Positions 5,875 through 14,212 are shown, numbered from the stretch's first letter. The stretch is 14,356 bases of DNA from an uncultured Dokdonella sp. (GCA_934526015.1 CAKSZY010000043.1:1-14356), one strand, 5' to 3'. Notes: generated from the letters alone by a model not told the origin. Translations and numbers: made by a program.

Positions 5875-7493
5875 GGCGCCACCGCCGGCAGGTCCTCGAT
5901 CTGGCCGAGGCGTGCGCGCGAGCCGAGCACGGCATCGACGTAGGCCTGCGGCGCCTGCAGCGATGCCGCAGTGCGGTCCGCGTAGCGCAGGGCCGGTTCC
6001 GCGAACACCGTCAGCAGCACGCAGGCGAGCAGCAGGAACACCACGGCGATGCTCTCGGCGGCCTTGATGCGCGGGGCGATGCGCCCGCCCTTCGACCAGA
6101 AATGGCGGATGCCGGCGCGGACCAGGGTCGCCGTGGCGAACAGGCTCGACAGCAGCAGCAGCACGACCAGCGACCACGCGGCGATCGGCACCCCGGCGGC
6201 CGCGTCCACCGCGGCCCGCATCAGCGCCAGCTTGGCGAGAAAGCCCGACAACGGCGGCAAGCCGGCCACCAGCAAGGCGCAGGCGATGAAGGCCAGTCCG
6301 AGCATCGCCACCGGAACCGGAACCGCGCGGCCGACCAGCGGCAGCTGCTGGTCGTCGAGGTTGTCGTCCTCGTCGACGACGTCCTCGACCAGGGCCGGCT
6401 GGGCGCCGCCTTCGATGCTCGTCCGCTTGGCCAGCTCGACCAGCAGGAACAAGGCGCCGCCGGCCAGCGTCGCACTCGCCAGGTAATAGAGCGCGGCACC
6501 ACCGAGCGCCACCGAATGCAGGCCGAGCGCCGCCAGCAGGGTTCCCGAGGACACCAGGATCGAGGCCGCGGCAATGCGTTCGAGCCGGATGGACGCGAGC
6601 AGGCCGAACGCGCCGAAAGCGAGCGTGACCAGGCCGCCGGCCACCAGCACGCCGCTGCCGAAGTAGGCGGAAACCCCGGCCTCCGCCGAATAGATCAGGG
6701 TCCACAGCCGCACCAGCGCATACACGCCCATCTTGGTCATCAGCACGAACAGCGCGGCGACCGGGGCGGCGGCGGCGGCATAGGCCGGTACCAGCCAGGC
6801 ATTCAAGGGCCAGATCGCCGCCTTGACGAGGAAGGCGATGGCGAGGATCGCGGTGCCGACATGCAGCAGGCCGCGATCGTGCTCGGGAACCGCGGCGAGC
6901 TTCTGCGCGAGATCGGCCATGTTCAGCGTGCCGACGATGCCGTAGAGGATGGCGAGGCCGACGAGGAACATCAGCGAAGCCAGCAGGTTGGCCGCCAGGT
7001 AGTGCATGCCGGAGCGCACCCGGGTCCAGCCGGAGCCGTGCAGCTGCAGGCCGTAGGAGGCCGCCAGCAGCACCTCGAAGAACACGAACAGGTTGAACAG
7101 GTCGCCGGTGAGGAAGGCGCCGTTGAGTCCGAGCAGGTGGATCTGGAACAGCGGATGGAAATAGGCGCCGGCGCGCGCCCAGCCGGCTTCGGCGTAGACG
7201 GCCGCGCCGGCAGCGAGCAGGCCGACCATCAGCAGCATCAACGCCGACAGGCGATCGACCACCAGCACGATGCCGAACGGGGCCGCCCAGTTCGAGGCGA
7301 GGTAGACGATGATGCGGCCCTCGTCGACCGCACGCAGCAGCAGCACGGCGATCGCCAGCCCCGCCAGCGTGGCGAGGATGTTGACCAGCGAGCGCAGCCA
7401 GCGCCGCTTGTCGCCGATGGCAAGCAGGATGGCTGCGCTGACCAGCGGCAGCACGATCGGCATCAGGGCCAGCGAGTGCACGGGGTCGTTCAC
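5871..7493 (-). CDS. mnhD: Mrp-type Na+/H+ antiporter subunit D
   Basis: A 540-residue antiporter-like subunit homologous to complex I NuoN/NuoM (Proton_antipo family) with about 14 membrane helices. Residues expected for proton translocation are present: Glu140 in LFVFFEVLLAASYG (helix 5), Lys224 in FLVKAAIWPLNAWL (helix 7) and Lys254 in LMTKMGVYAL (helix 8). Residues 368-385 form a very acidic loop (five Asp or Glu in a row within it), probably cytoplasmic. The start is taken as GTG at 7493, which overlaps the mnhC stop as GTGA (7490-7493), the same coupling as the other junctions. The first ATG, at 7463, is an alternative that would remove ten residues and break the overlap pattern. Confidence 0.93.
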   Translation of the reverse strand: MNDPVHSLALMPIVLPLVSAAILLAIGDKRRWLRSLVNILATLAGLAIAVLLLRAVDEGRIIVYLASNWAAPFGIVLVVDRLSALMLLMVGLLAAGAAVYAEAGWARAGAYFHPLFQIHLLGLNGAFLTGDLFNLFVFFEVLLAASYGLQLHGSGWTRVRSGMHYLAANLLASLMFLVGLAILYGIVGTLNMADLAQKLAAVPEHDRGLLHVGTAILAIAFLVKAAIWPLNAWLVPAYAAAAAPVAALFVLMTKMGVYALVRLWTLIYSAEAGVSAYFGSGVLVAGGLVTLAFGAFGLLASIRLERIAAASILVSSGTLLAALGLHSVALGGAALYYLASATLAGGALFLLVELAKRTSIEGGAQPALVEDVVDEDDNLDDQQLPLVGRAVPVPVAMLGLAFIACALLVAGLPPLSGFLAKLALMRAAVDAAAGVPIAAWSLVVLLLLSSLFATATLVRAGIRHFWSKGGRIAPRIKAAESIAVVFLLLACVLLTVFAEPALRYADRTAASLQAPQAYVDAVLGSRARLGQIEDLPAVAP

Positions 7494-7831
7494 GGATCGG
7501 GGTCGCCATCGACGTGGTCGGTGCCGCTCAGCCCGCGCGAGGCCATCAGCACGACGAGGAACAGCGCGGTGGTGGCGAAGCCGATGACGATCGCGGTCAA
7601 CACCAGCGACTGCGGCAGCGGATCGGTGTAGTGCTCGAGGGTCGGCGGCAGCCCTTCGCGCAGGATCGGCGGACGGTCGATCACCAGGCTGCCGGTGCTG
7701 AAGATGAAGAGGTTGACCGCGTAGGACAGCAGGGTCAGGCCCATCACCACCTGGAACGTGCGCGGGCGCAGGATCAGCCACACGCCGGATGCCGCGAGCA
7801 CGCCGATGGCGAGGGCCAGCAGGACTTCCAT
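7490..7831 (-). CDS. mnhC: Mrp-type Na+/H+ antiporter subunit C
   Basis: A 113-residue homologue of complex I NuoK and of MnhC/MrpC/PhaC, with three membrane helices (about 3-21, 28-48 and 77-98). The family block DPLPQSLVLTAIVIGFA lies at 70-86, and GLTLLSYAVNLFIF (31-44) matches the NuoK-like second helix. The hydrophilic C-terminal tail (99-113) is Asp-rich. MrpC sits between the A and D modules of the complex. The junction with mnhA is TGATG: the last base of the mnhA stop is the first base of this ATG, so ribosomes terminating on mnhA can restart here. Confidence 0.93.
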   Translation of the reverse strand: MEVLLALAIGVLAASGVWLILRPRTFQVVMGLTLLSYAVNLFIFSTGSLVIDRPPILREGLPPTLEHYTDPLPQSLVLTAIVIGFATTALFLVVLMASRGLSGTDHVDGDPDP

Positions 7832-10722
7832 CAGCGCACCTCCGCCGCGGCTGCCGGCCGGTGGCGCCGGATCGACTGGTGCGCCAGCGCAGTCAGGATC
7901 AGCAGGGTCGCCCCGACCACCACGCACAGTACGCCGATGTCGAAGAAGGTCGCGCTCGGCAGGTGCACCGCGCCGACCAGCGGCAGGCTCAGGTGCGCGG
8001 TGTGGCTGGTGAGGAACGGAAAGCCGAGCACCACGGCGACCAGGCCGGTGGTCGCGCAGAGCAGCAGCCCGGCGGCGATCCAGCGCGCCGGGCGGACATC
8101 GGCGCGTGCCTCGACCCAGCGCGTGCCCGAAGTGATGTATTGCATCAGCAGGGCAATCGCCACCACCAGGCCGGCGACGAAACCGCCACCGGGTTCGTTG
8201 TGGCCGCGCAGGAGGAAATGCAGGGCGACCACCAGCGCGATCGGCAGCAGCCAGCGGGTGACCAGCGCCGGCACCAGCAGGTAGCCCTCGGGATGGCCGT
8301 CGCGGGACGGCTTGAGCAGATCGGTGTCCGCCAGTTCCGACGCGGCGCGCTGCTGCGCCGGCATCACCACGCTTTCCGGCGGCGGACGGAAGCGCCGCAG
8401 CAGCGCATAGACGGTCAGCGCAACCGCCCCGAGCACGGTGATCTCGCCGAGCGTGTCGAGCGCACGGAAGTCGACCAGCATGACGTTGACGACATTGCTG
8501 CCGCCGCCGCCCGGCAGCGCCTGTTCGAGGAAGAACGGCGAGATGCTGTGCGGCGCCGGCCGCGTCAGCAACGCGAACGACAGCACTGACAGGCCGCTGC
8601 CGGCGAGGATGGCCAGCAGCAGGTCGCGGCCGCGGCGGGCGCGGTCGCGCAAGGCGATCCGTGCCGGCAGCGCCTGCTGGCGCATCGGCAGCCAGCGCAG
8701 CCCGAGCAGGAACAGGGTCGTGGTGACGACCTCGACGACGAGCTGGGTCAGGGCGAGATCCGGTGCCGAGAACCAGGCGAAGGTCAGGCACACCACCAGA
8801 CCGGCACCGCCCATCAGCACGATCGACACCAGCCGGTGGTACTTCGCCATCGCCGCCGCGGCCACGGCACAGACCATGCCGATCAGCCACAGCAGCACGA
8901 ACGGATGCGAAGGCGGCAGGCGCGTGCGCTCGCCCCAGCCGAGCGGCAGGCCGGCACCGGCCAGCACGGCCAGCACGACCGCGGCGAGGACGATCACGAA
9001 CAACTGCGGCTGCAGTCGCCCCGGACTGGTCCGGCGCATGATCTGGCGGGCGCGCCGCGTCGCCCCGAGCAGGACGCGCTCGAACAGGTCGCGACCGTCG
9101 AAGCGCCAGAGCAGCGGCGTCCGCAGCAGCTGGCCGCGCTGCTGGCGCACCCGCAGCCAGCGGTAGCCGAGGATGCCGCCGATGATCGCCACCGCGCTCA
9201 TCGCCAGCGGCAGGGTGAAACCGTGCCATACGGCGAGGCTGTATTCGGGCAACTGCCCGCCGACCACCGGCGTGGCGGCCGCCGCCAGCGACGGGCCGAT
9301 CGAGATGCCCGGCATGACCCCGACCACGATGCAGGTCAGCACCAGCAGCACGATCGGCAGGCGCATCCAGCGCGGCGCCTCCTCCGGCTCGCGCGGCAGG
9401 TCGCGCGCCGGCGGACCGAAGAACACGCCGTATCCGAAACGCAGCGAATAGACCACGGCGAAAATCGCCGCCACCGTGGCCAGCATCGGCAGGGCGAACT
9501 CGACGAACGGTTGCGCATGCAGGAACACCGCTTCGGCGAAGAACATTTCCTTCGACAGGAAGCCGTTGAGGAGCGGCACGCCGGCCATCGCGCCACTGGC
9601 GACGAAGGCCAGCAGGCCGGTCCGCGGCATCGCATGGATGAGTCCCTGCAGACGGCGGATGTCGCGCGTGCCGGTTTCATGGTCGATGATGCCGGCGGCC
9701 ATGAACAACGAGGCCTTGAAGGTCGCGTGGTTCATGATGTGGAACACCGCGGCGACCGCCGCCAGCGGACTGTTGAGACCGAACAACAGGGTGATCAGGC
9801 CGAGATGGCTGATCGTCGAGTACGCCAGCAGGCGTTTGAGGTCGTGCTGGAACATGGCCACGTAGGCGCCCAGCAGCAGGGTGGAGGCGCCGGCTCCGCC
9901 GACCAGCCAGAACCACCATTCGGTGCCGGCCAGCACCGGCCACAGGCGACCGAGCAGGAACACGCCGGCCTTCACCATGGTGGCCGAATGCAGGTAGGCC
10001 GAGACCGGCGTCGGCGCCGCCATCGCCTGCGGCAGCCAGAAATGGAACGGGAACTGCGCGCTCTTGGTGAACACGCCGAGCAGCACCAGCACGAGGATCC
10101 ACGGATACAGGGCGTGCGCACGGATCTGCTCGCCGCTGGCGAGCACCACGTCGAGGTCGAAACTGCCGGCCACGTGACCGAGCAGGACCACCCCGGCAAG
10201 CAGGCACAGGCCGCCGCCACCGGTCACCAGCAGCGCCATGCGTGCGCCGCGTTGCGCTTCGACGCGATGGTGCGAATAGCCGATCAGCAGGAAGGAGACC
10301 AGGCTGGTCAGTTCCCAGAACACCACCATCTGGGCGAGGTTGCCCGACAGCACCACGCCGAGCATCGCGCCCATGAAGGCCAGCAGCAGCGAATAGAAGC
10401 GTGCCACCGGGTCGTCCGGCGACATGTAATAGCGCGCGTACAGGCACACCAGCACGCCGACGACGGTGATGATGACGGCGAACATCCAGGCGAAGCCGTC
10501 GAGCCGGAACACCAGGTCGAGCCCCAGCGAGGGGATCCACGGCAGGGTCTCGCGCACTACGCCGCCCGCGGCGACGTCGGGGAAGAACCCGATCGCGATC
10601 GCTGCCGCCGCCGCCGAGATCAGGCCCGCCACCATGAACAGTGCGGTGCGCCGGCGCGTCGGCAGGAAGGCAGTGATCAGGCTCCCGGCGAATGGCAGGA
10701 GCAGCAGGACGATCAGGGACAT
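7831..10722 (-). CDS. mnhA: Mrp-type Na+/H+ antiporter fused subunits A and B
   Basis: A 963-residue fusion of MrpA and MrpB, as in the six-gene Mrp operons of rhizobia and pseudomonads. Residues 1-500 form the NuoL-like Proton_antipo module with key charges in place: Glu137 (MVVFWELTS), Lys220 (GVFTKSAQFPFHFWLP), and His245 and Lys251 in the SAYLHSATMVKAG block. Residues 605-680 include APDLALTQLVVE (653-664), the DUF4040-type region of MrpA. Residues 740-776 contain VNVMLVDFRALDTLGEITVL, a NuoJ-like segment. Residues 812-950 are the MrpB domain with HNEPGGGFVAGL (841-852). The product is the main translocating subunit for Na+/H+ exchange in the inner membrane. The start at 10722 gives MSLIVLLLLPF; only a weak ribosome binding site is seen. 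It lies 76 bp after the universal stress protein gene, so co-transcription is possible but unproven. Confidence 0.95.
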   Translation of the reverse strand: MSLIVLLLLPFAGSLITAFLPTRRRTALFMVAGLISAAAAAIAIGFFPDVAAGGVVRETLPWIPSLGLDLVFRLDGFAWMFAVIITVVGVLVCLYARYYMSPDDPVARFYSLLLAFMGAMLGVVLSGNLAQMVVFWELTSLVSFLLIGYSHHRVEAQRGARMALLVTGGGGLCLLAGVVLLGHVAGSFDLDVVLASGEQIRAHALYPWILVLVLLGVFTKSAQFPFHFWLPQAMAAPTPVSAYLHSATMVKAGVFLLGRLWPVLAGTEWWFWLVGGAGASTLLLGAYVAMFQHDLKRLLAYSTISHLGLITLLFGLNSPLAAVAAVFHIMNHATFKASLFMAAGIIDHETGTRDIRRLQGLIHAMPRTGLLAFVASGAMAGVPLLNGFLSKEMFFAEAVFLHAQPFVEFALPMLATVAAIFAVVYSLRFGYGVFFGPPARDLPREPEEAPRWMRLPIVLLVLTCIVVGVMPGISIGPSLAAAATPVVGGQLPEYSLAVWHGFTLPLAMSAVAIIGGILGYRWLRVRQQRGQLLRTPLLWRFDGRDLFERVLLGATRRARQIMRRTSPGRLQPQLFVIVLAAVVLAVLAGAGLPLGWGERTRLPPSHPFVLLWLIGMVCAVAAAAMAKYHRLVSIVLMGGAGLVVCLTFAWFSAPDLALTQLVVEVVTTTLFLLGLRWLPMRQQALPARIALRDRARRGRDLLLAILAGSGLSVLSFALLTRPAPHSISPFFLEQALPGGGGSNVVNVMLVDFRALDTLGEITVLGAVALTVYALLRRFRPPPESVVMPAQQRAASELADTDLLKPSRDGHPEGYLLVPALVTRWLLPIALVVALHFLLRGHNEPGGGFVAGLVVAIALLMQYITSGTRWVEARADVRPARWIAAGLLLCATTGLVAVVLGFPFLTSHTAHLSLPLVGAVHLPSATFFDIGVLCVVVGATLLILTALAHQSIRRHRPAAAAEVR

Positions 10723-10777
10723 GGCCGAACTGTAGCCATTCCGTGGCGAACTTGGAACGCGGCCGCGGCGGCATCGG

Positions 10778-10797
10778 CAGGCCGGTCCGCGGGCCTG
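10778..10797. other. GC-rich inverted repeat between stress protein gene and mnhA
   Basis: Perfect 6-bp stem (CAGGCC at 10778-10783 pairs with GGCCTG at 10792-10797) with an 8-base loop, directly after the stop of the universal stress protein gene. Read on the minus strand it is followed by more GC-rich sequence and no U-tract. It is therefore a weak candidate for transcript termination or processing, not a classic intrinsic terminator. Confidence 0.3.
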
Positions 10798-10798
10798 A

Positions 10799-11677
10799 TC
10801 AGGCCGGTGGTCGTACCGCGCGCACCATCCACACGTCCCCCGGCACGACATCGACGATCCGCCGCGTCTGGCCGACCGCGGCATCGAACAGGACGCCGCG
10901 TGGATGCGCGCCGATCACGGTGAGGTCGGCTGCGCCCTCGATCACCTGCCGGCGCAGCATCGCGGCCGGCGGTCCGGACTGGACCACGCAGCGGATCGAA
11001 GCCTTGCGTGCTTCCGGCAGGTCCGCGCCGGCGAGGTGTTCGCGCAGCCGCGCCGTCTCCAGCGCGTTCTCCGGCGCGCCGTCGAGCAGATACGAGTACG
11101 GCGTCGAACTCGCATGCAGCAGGGTCACCTCCGCCTCGGCGAACAGGCCGGCGGAAACCACCAGCGCCTGTTGCGCCTCGTCGGTGAAATCGGTGCCGAC
11201 CAGCAGGTTGCGGTACATGCCGCGCGGCCGGTCGCGCACCGCCAGCACCGAAGCCTGTGCCTGCCGCATCACGTGCTCGATCAGGCTTTCGATCTGCAGG
11301 TCGAGCAGGCGCCGCCGCGACTCGCCCATCACGATCAGCCCGCAGCCCTCGCGCTCGGCGACGGCGAGGATCGCTGCGCCCGGCGCGTTGCTTTCCTCCA
11401 CATGCAGGACGGCGTTCCATTCCGCGACCGGCAGGTCGCGCGCGATCACCCGCAGCGCTTCCTGTCGCGGAGTCGGATAACGCTGCCGGTACCATTCGGC
11501 GTCGACCCCGGCAGGCGTGCCGGAGGCGGCATCGGGCACGACGTGGACGACATGCAGTTGCGCCTGCCAGGCCTGCGCCAGCAGCACGGCACGATCGAGC
11601 GCGCGATCGCTGCGACTGGTCAGGTCGGTGGCCAGCAGGATGCGGCGCGGCGCCAGCGAGTTCGCCTGTTGTTCCAC
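10799..11677 (-). CDS. Tandem universal stress protein (two UspA domains)
   Basis: A 292-residue cytoplasmic protein with two UspA-like domains: residues 10-148, starting PRRILLATDLTSRSDRAL, and 154-287, starting MYRNLLVGTDFTDEAQQAL. Each has the LLxxTDxT first strand and ends with a V-x-x-VR strand. The canonical ATP-binding pattern G-x2-G-x9-G-S/T is not intact: domain 1 has GESRRRLLDL after IVM, and domain 2 has GAHPRGVLFDAAVGQT. Nucleotide binding is therefore uncertain. The start is GTG at 11677, preceded by GGGAG at six bases spacing; no ATG is available at this point and the first domain begins soon after. Tandem-domain universal stress proteins often accompany ion-transport or stress genes. 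It lies 71 bp after the upstream membrane-protein gene and 76 bp before mnhA, and may be part of one operon with them. Confidence 0.9.
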   Translation of the reverse strand: MEQQANSLAPRRILLATDLTSRSDRALDRAVLLAQAWQAQLHVVHVVPDAASGTPAGVDAEWYRQRYPTPRQEALRVIARDLPVAEWNAVLHVEESNAPGAAILAVAEREGCGLIVMGESRRRLLDLQIESLIEHVMRQAQASVLAVRDRPRGMYRNLLVGTDFTDEAQQALVVSAGLFAEAEVTLLHASSTPYSYLLDGAPENALETARLREHLAGADLPEARKASIRCVVQSGPPAAMLRRQVIEGAADLTVIGAHPRGVLFDAAVGQTRRIVDVVPGDVWMVRAVRPPA

Positions 11678-11748
11678 CGTCCGCTCCCGCAACGATCCGC
11701 CGGCGACTGTACCGGGAACGATCGCGGACGGCCACGCCACGCAGGCAA

Positions 11749-12534
11749 TCAAGCACGCTCGGCGCGCGCCGCCCCGCTCCACTTGCGGGCAAGGAACAGC
11801 AGCACGATGAACAGGCTGCTCGGCAATGCCGCCATCAGCACGACGAACGGCAGCAGGTTGAGCGATCCCGAATCGAACAACGCGGCCACCAGCAGGAACG
11901 CGACGAACAATGCCATGCCGACCATCGGGATTGCCGCGGCGATCCGCCAGCGCCCGCGCCAGCGACGGAAACACCAGACCGGCGCGACGAAGCCGAACAC
12001 GGCCAACGCGAACACGACCAGCAGGAAGGCATTCACCCCGACGATTTCCCCCGCACTCTCCGGCTGCGGCGGCCCGCCGGTTTGCGCGATCACGCTTTCT
12101 TCCAGGGGCGCGACCCACGCCGGCAGCGTCCTCTCCGCCACCGGCACGCGGGTGCTGCGGATGGCCACCCGGTGGATCAGCGCCGGCGGCCGACGGGTCA
12201 CGCGACTGCTGTTGCCGGTGAAGATGCGGACCTCGTCGACTTCGTCGTCGGCATCCGCCAGCGTGAACCATGCGGCGGTTTCACCGCTGCCGCGGTAGCC
12301 CGGCGAAGGACTGTTGAGGGCGTCGACTTCGCGCCCCTTGAAATAGGGCCGCGCGTGGATCCGCGTGATCGAGTCGGTGGCATAGCCGATGCGCAGGTGG
12401 AACGCCTGCTGCGGACCGAGCACGACGTCCTCCCCGGGCGGGAACGTCGCCAGCACGTCGACCTGATGTCCGGCCTGCGCCGCCATCGACACGAGGGCCA
12501 GCCACGGCCACAGCAATCGCAGGCATTTCGACAT
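11749..12534 (-). CDS. Secreted-then-membrane protein of unknown function
   Basis: A 261-residue protein I do not recognise. Residues 1-21 read as a signal peptide (hydrophobic core LLWPWLALVSM, likely cleavage after AQA). Residues 22-160 would be a periplasmic beta-rich domain that includes a DADDEVDEVRIF acidic patch (94-105). Three membrane helices follow (about 167-187, 199-220 and 226-248), then a short basic C-terminus that should be cytoplasmic. The start ATG at 12534 has GGAG eight bases upstream. The long upstream reading frame on this strand is the antisense of the catalase region and is ignored. It is transcribed divergently from the catalase and shares its 217-bp control region. 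It could be an envelope stress sensor or an accessory membrane protein, but nothing in the sequence shows this. Confidence 0.75.
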   Translation of the reverse strand: MSKCLRLLWPWLALVSMAAQAGHQVDVLATFPPGEDVVLGPQQAFHLRIGYATDSITRIHARPYFKGREVDALNSPSPGYRGSGETAAWFTLADADDEVDEVRIFTGNSSRVTRRPPALIHRVAIRSTRVPVAERTLPAWVAPLEESVIAQTGGPPQPESAGEIVGVNAFLLVVFALAVFGFVAPVWCFRRWRGRWRIAAAIPMVGMALFVAFLLVAALFDSGSLNLLPFVVLMAALPSSLFIVLLFLARKWSGAARAERA

Positions 12535-12617
12535 CGACGGGACTCCGCAATCGACCGATGGCTGGCGCGCAGGCGGGCACTTTCCGCGCAGGCAGCGAGG
12601 GGGGATTTTTCCACATT

Positions 12618-12641
12618 CCGGCGCGGCGGCCCGAGCGCCGG
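12618..12641. other. GC-rich inverted repeat in the divergent intergenic region
   Basis: CCGGCGC (12618-12624) pairs with GCGCCGG (12635-12641) around a 10-base loop. It lies between the unknown membrane-protein gene and the OxyR-like motif. There is no U-tract after it on either strand. Its role is unknown, and chance is a real possibility in sequence this GC-rich. Confidence 0.3.
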
Positions 12642-12657
12642 AGCGGAGCCGCGGGCA

Positions 12658-12694
12658 ATAGGCACCAGCTATCAGAACAGGAACAACTATCAAT
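12658..12694 (+). promoter_or_regulatory. Candidate OxyR binding site upstream of the catalase gene
   Basis: ATAG-N7-CTAT is present exactly at 12658-12672, matching one half of the known OxyR consensus (ATAG-N7-CTAT-N7-ATAG-N7-CTAT), including the A at the expected place in the N7. The second half, expected at 12680-12694, matches only 4 of 8 defined bases; another CTAT is at 12687-12690 but four bases off register. The 37-bp window ends where the -35 region should begin for the -10 box at 12717, as expected for OxyR-activated promoters. This stretch is also visibly AT-richer than its surroundings. The call rests on motif reading only. Confidence 0.45.
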
Positions 12695-12716
12695 CCCGTT
12701 TTGTTCAGGAGCGGGC

Positions 12717-12722
12717 TATGCT
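12717..12722 (+). promoter_or_regulatory. Candidate -10 element of the catalase promoter
   Basis: TATGCT matches the sigma-70 -10 consensus at 4 of 6 bases, about 30 bp before the catalase start codon. No good -35 is found at 15-18 bp spacing, which would fit a promoter dependent on an activator such as OxyR bound at 12658-12694. The implied transcript leader is short, roughly 20-25 bases. Confidence 0.35.
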
Positions 12723-12751
12723 CGGCTTCCTTTCCACGCGAGAAGCCAGCC

Positions 12752-14212
12752 ATGAGCAAGCCCGGCGACCACGAACCGACCCACCTGACCACCCAGTTCG
12801 GCGCCCCGGTGCCCGACAACCAGAACAGCCTGACCGCAGGCCCGCGGGGTCCGCTACTCTCGCAGGACGTGTGGCTCAACGAGAAGCTGGCCAACTTCGT
12901 GCGCGAGGTGATCCCCGAGCGGCGCATGCACGCCAAGGGCTCGGGCGCCTTCGGCACCTTCACCGTCACCCACGACATCACCAGGTACACCCGCGCGGCG
13001 ATCTTCTCCAAGGTCGGCAAGAAGACCGAGATGTTCGCCCGCTTCACCACCGTCGCCGGCGAACGCGGCGCGGCCGATGCCGAACGCGACATCCGCGGCT
13101 TCGCGCTGAAGTTCTACACCGAGGAAGGCAACTGGGACATGGTGGGCAACAACACCCCCGTGTTCTTCATCCGCGATCCGCGCAAGTTCCCCGACCTCAA
13201 CAAGGCGGTGAAGCGCGACCCGCGCACGAACCTGCGTTCGGCCACCTACAACTGGGACTGGTGGAGCCTTCTGCCCGAGGCCCTGCACCAGGTCACCATC
13301 GTCATGAGCGATCGCGGCATTCCGGCGAGCTACCGCCACATGCACGGTTTCGGCTCGCACACCTACAGCTTCTGGAACGCCGCCGGCGAGCGCTTCTGGG
13401 TGAAGTTCCACTTCCGCACCCAGCAGGGCATCAAGAACCTCAGCGACGCCGAAGCGGCCGCACTCGTCGGCAATGACCGCGAAAGCCACCAGCGCGACCT
13501 CTACGACGCGATCGAACGCGGCGATTTCCCCAAGTGGAAGATGTACGTGCAGATCATGCCGGAGGCCGATGCCGAGAAGGTGCCCTACCACCCGTTCGAC
13601 CTGACCAAGGTCTGGCCGAAGGGCGACTACCCGTTGATCGAGGTCGGCGAGTTCGAGCTCAATCGCAATCCGGAGAACTTCTTCGCCGACGTCGAGCAGA
13701 GCGCGTTCGCGCCGGGCAACCTGGTGCCGGGCATCGGCGTTTCGCCGGACAAGATGCTGCAGGCGCGCCTGTTCAACTACGCCGATGCGCAGCGCTACCG
13801 GCTGGGGGTGAACTACCACCAGATCCCGGTCAACTCGGCGCGCTGTCCGGTGCACAGCAACCACCGCGACGGCGCCGGACGCATGGACGGCAACTACGGC
13901 GGCCGGCCGCACTACGAACCCAACAGCTTCCACCAGTGGCAGGAGCAGCCGCAGTACCGCGAACCACCGCTGAAGATCAGCGGCGATGCCGACTGGTGGA
14001 ACTTCCGCGACAACGATTCCAACTACTACAAGCAGCCCGGCGACCTGTTCCGGCTGATGACGCCGGACAAGCAGCAGCTGCTGTTCGAGAACACCGCCCG
14101 CAACCTGGCCGGCGTGCCGGACTTCATCCAGCAGCGGCACATCGACAACTGCACGAAAGCCGATCCGGCCTACGGTGCCGGCGTGGCGGCAGCGTTGGCG
14201 AAGCTGGGCTGA
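12752..14212 (+). CDS. katA: Heme catalase, clade 3 (small subunit)
   Basis: A 486-residue monofunctional heme catalase that converts hydrogen peroxide to water and oxygen in the cytoplasm. Active-site residues are in place with the spacing seen in Proteus mirabilis catalase: His60 in [12 protein letters not shown], Asn133 in [12 protein letters not shown], and the heme-ligand Tyr343 in [15 protein letters not shown] with Arg339 just before it. It lacks the C-terminal flavodoxin-like domain of large catalases, and its length fits the NADPH-binding small-subunit clade 3. No signal peptide is seen. The ATG at 12752 ([17 protein letters not shown]) is the family start; the upstream ATG at 12701 would fall inside the presumed promoter and add unrelated residues. 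The symbol katA is by clade; local naming may differ. It is the only plus-strand gene and is probably peroxide-inducible. Confidence 0.97.
   Translation: MSKPGDHEPTHLTTQFGAPVPDNQNSLTAGPRGPLLSQDVWLNEKLANFVREVIPERRMHAKGSGAFGTFTVTHDITRYTRAAIFSKVGKKTEMFARFTTVAGERGAADAERDIRGFALKFYTEEGNWDMVGNNTPVFFIRDPRKFPDLNKAVKRDPRTNLRSATYNWDWWSLLPEALHQVTIVMSDRGIPASYRHMHGFGSHTYSFWNAAGERFWVKFHFRTQQGIKNLSDAEAAALVGNDRESHQRDLYDAIERGDFPKWKMYVQIMPEADAEKVPYHPFDLTKVWPKGDYPLIEVGEFELNRNPENFFADVEQSAFAPGNLVPGIGVSPDKMLQARLFNYADAQRYRLGVNYHQIPVNSARCPVHSNHRDGAGRMDGNYGGRPHYEPNSFHQWQEQPQYREPPLKISGDADWWNFRDNDSNYYKQPGDLFRLMTPDKQQLLFENTARNLAGVPDFIQQRHIDNCTKADPAYGAGVAAALAKLG

Noticed and set aside
5841..7631. Long plus-strand open frame (596 codons) opposite mnhD
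   Set aside because: Same shadow effect: low-complexity Gln/Arg/Asp-rich product, with mnhD firmly supported on the other strand.
7831..10722. Missing mnhB subunit
   Set aside because: The MrpB domain is present as the C-terminal part of the mnhA product (about residues 812-950, with HNEPGGGF), so the operon is complete.
10778..10797. Intrinsic terminator between the stress protein gene and mnhA
   Set aside because: The stem is only 6 bp and no U-tract follows on the minus strand; listed only as an inverted repeat.
8836..10923. Long plus-strand open frame (695 codons) opposite mnhA
   Set aside because: It is antisense to a clearly homologous gene. Its product is rich in Gln, Arg, His and Glu with no domain, as expected from the complementary frame of GC-rich membrane-protein codons.
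11257..13476. Plus-strand open frame of 739 codons spanning the stress protein gene, the unknown gene and the catalase
   Set aside because: It crosses three well-supported genes and an intergenic region; its product is Arg/Ala-rich without domains.
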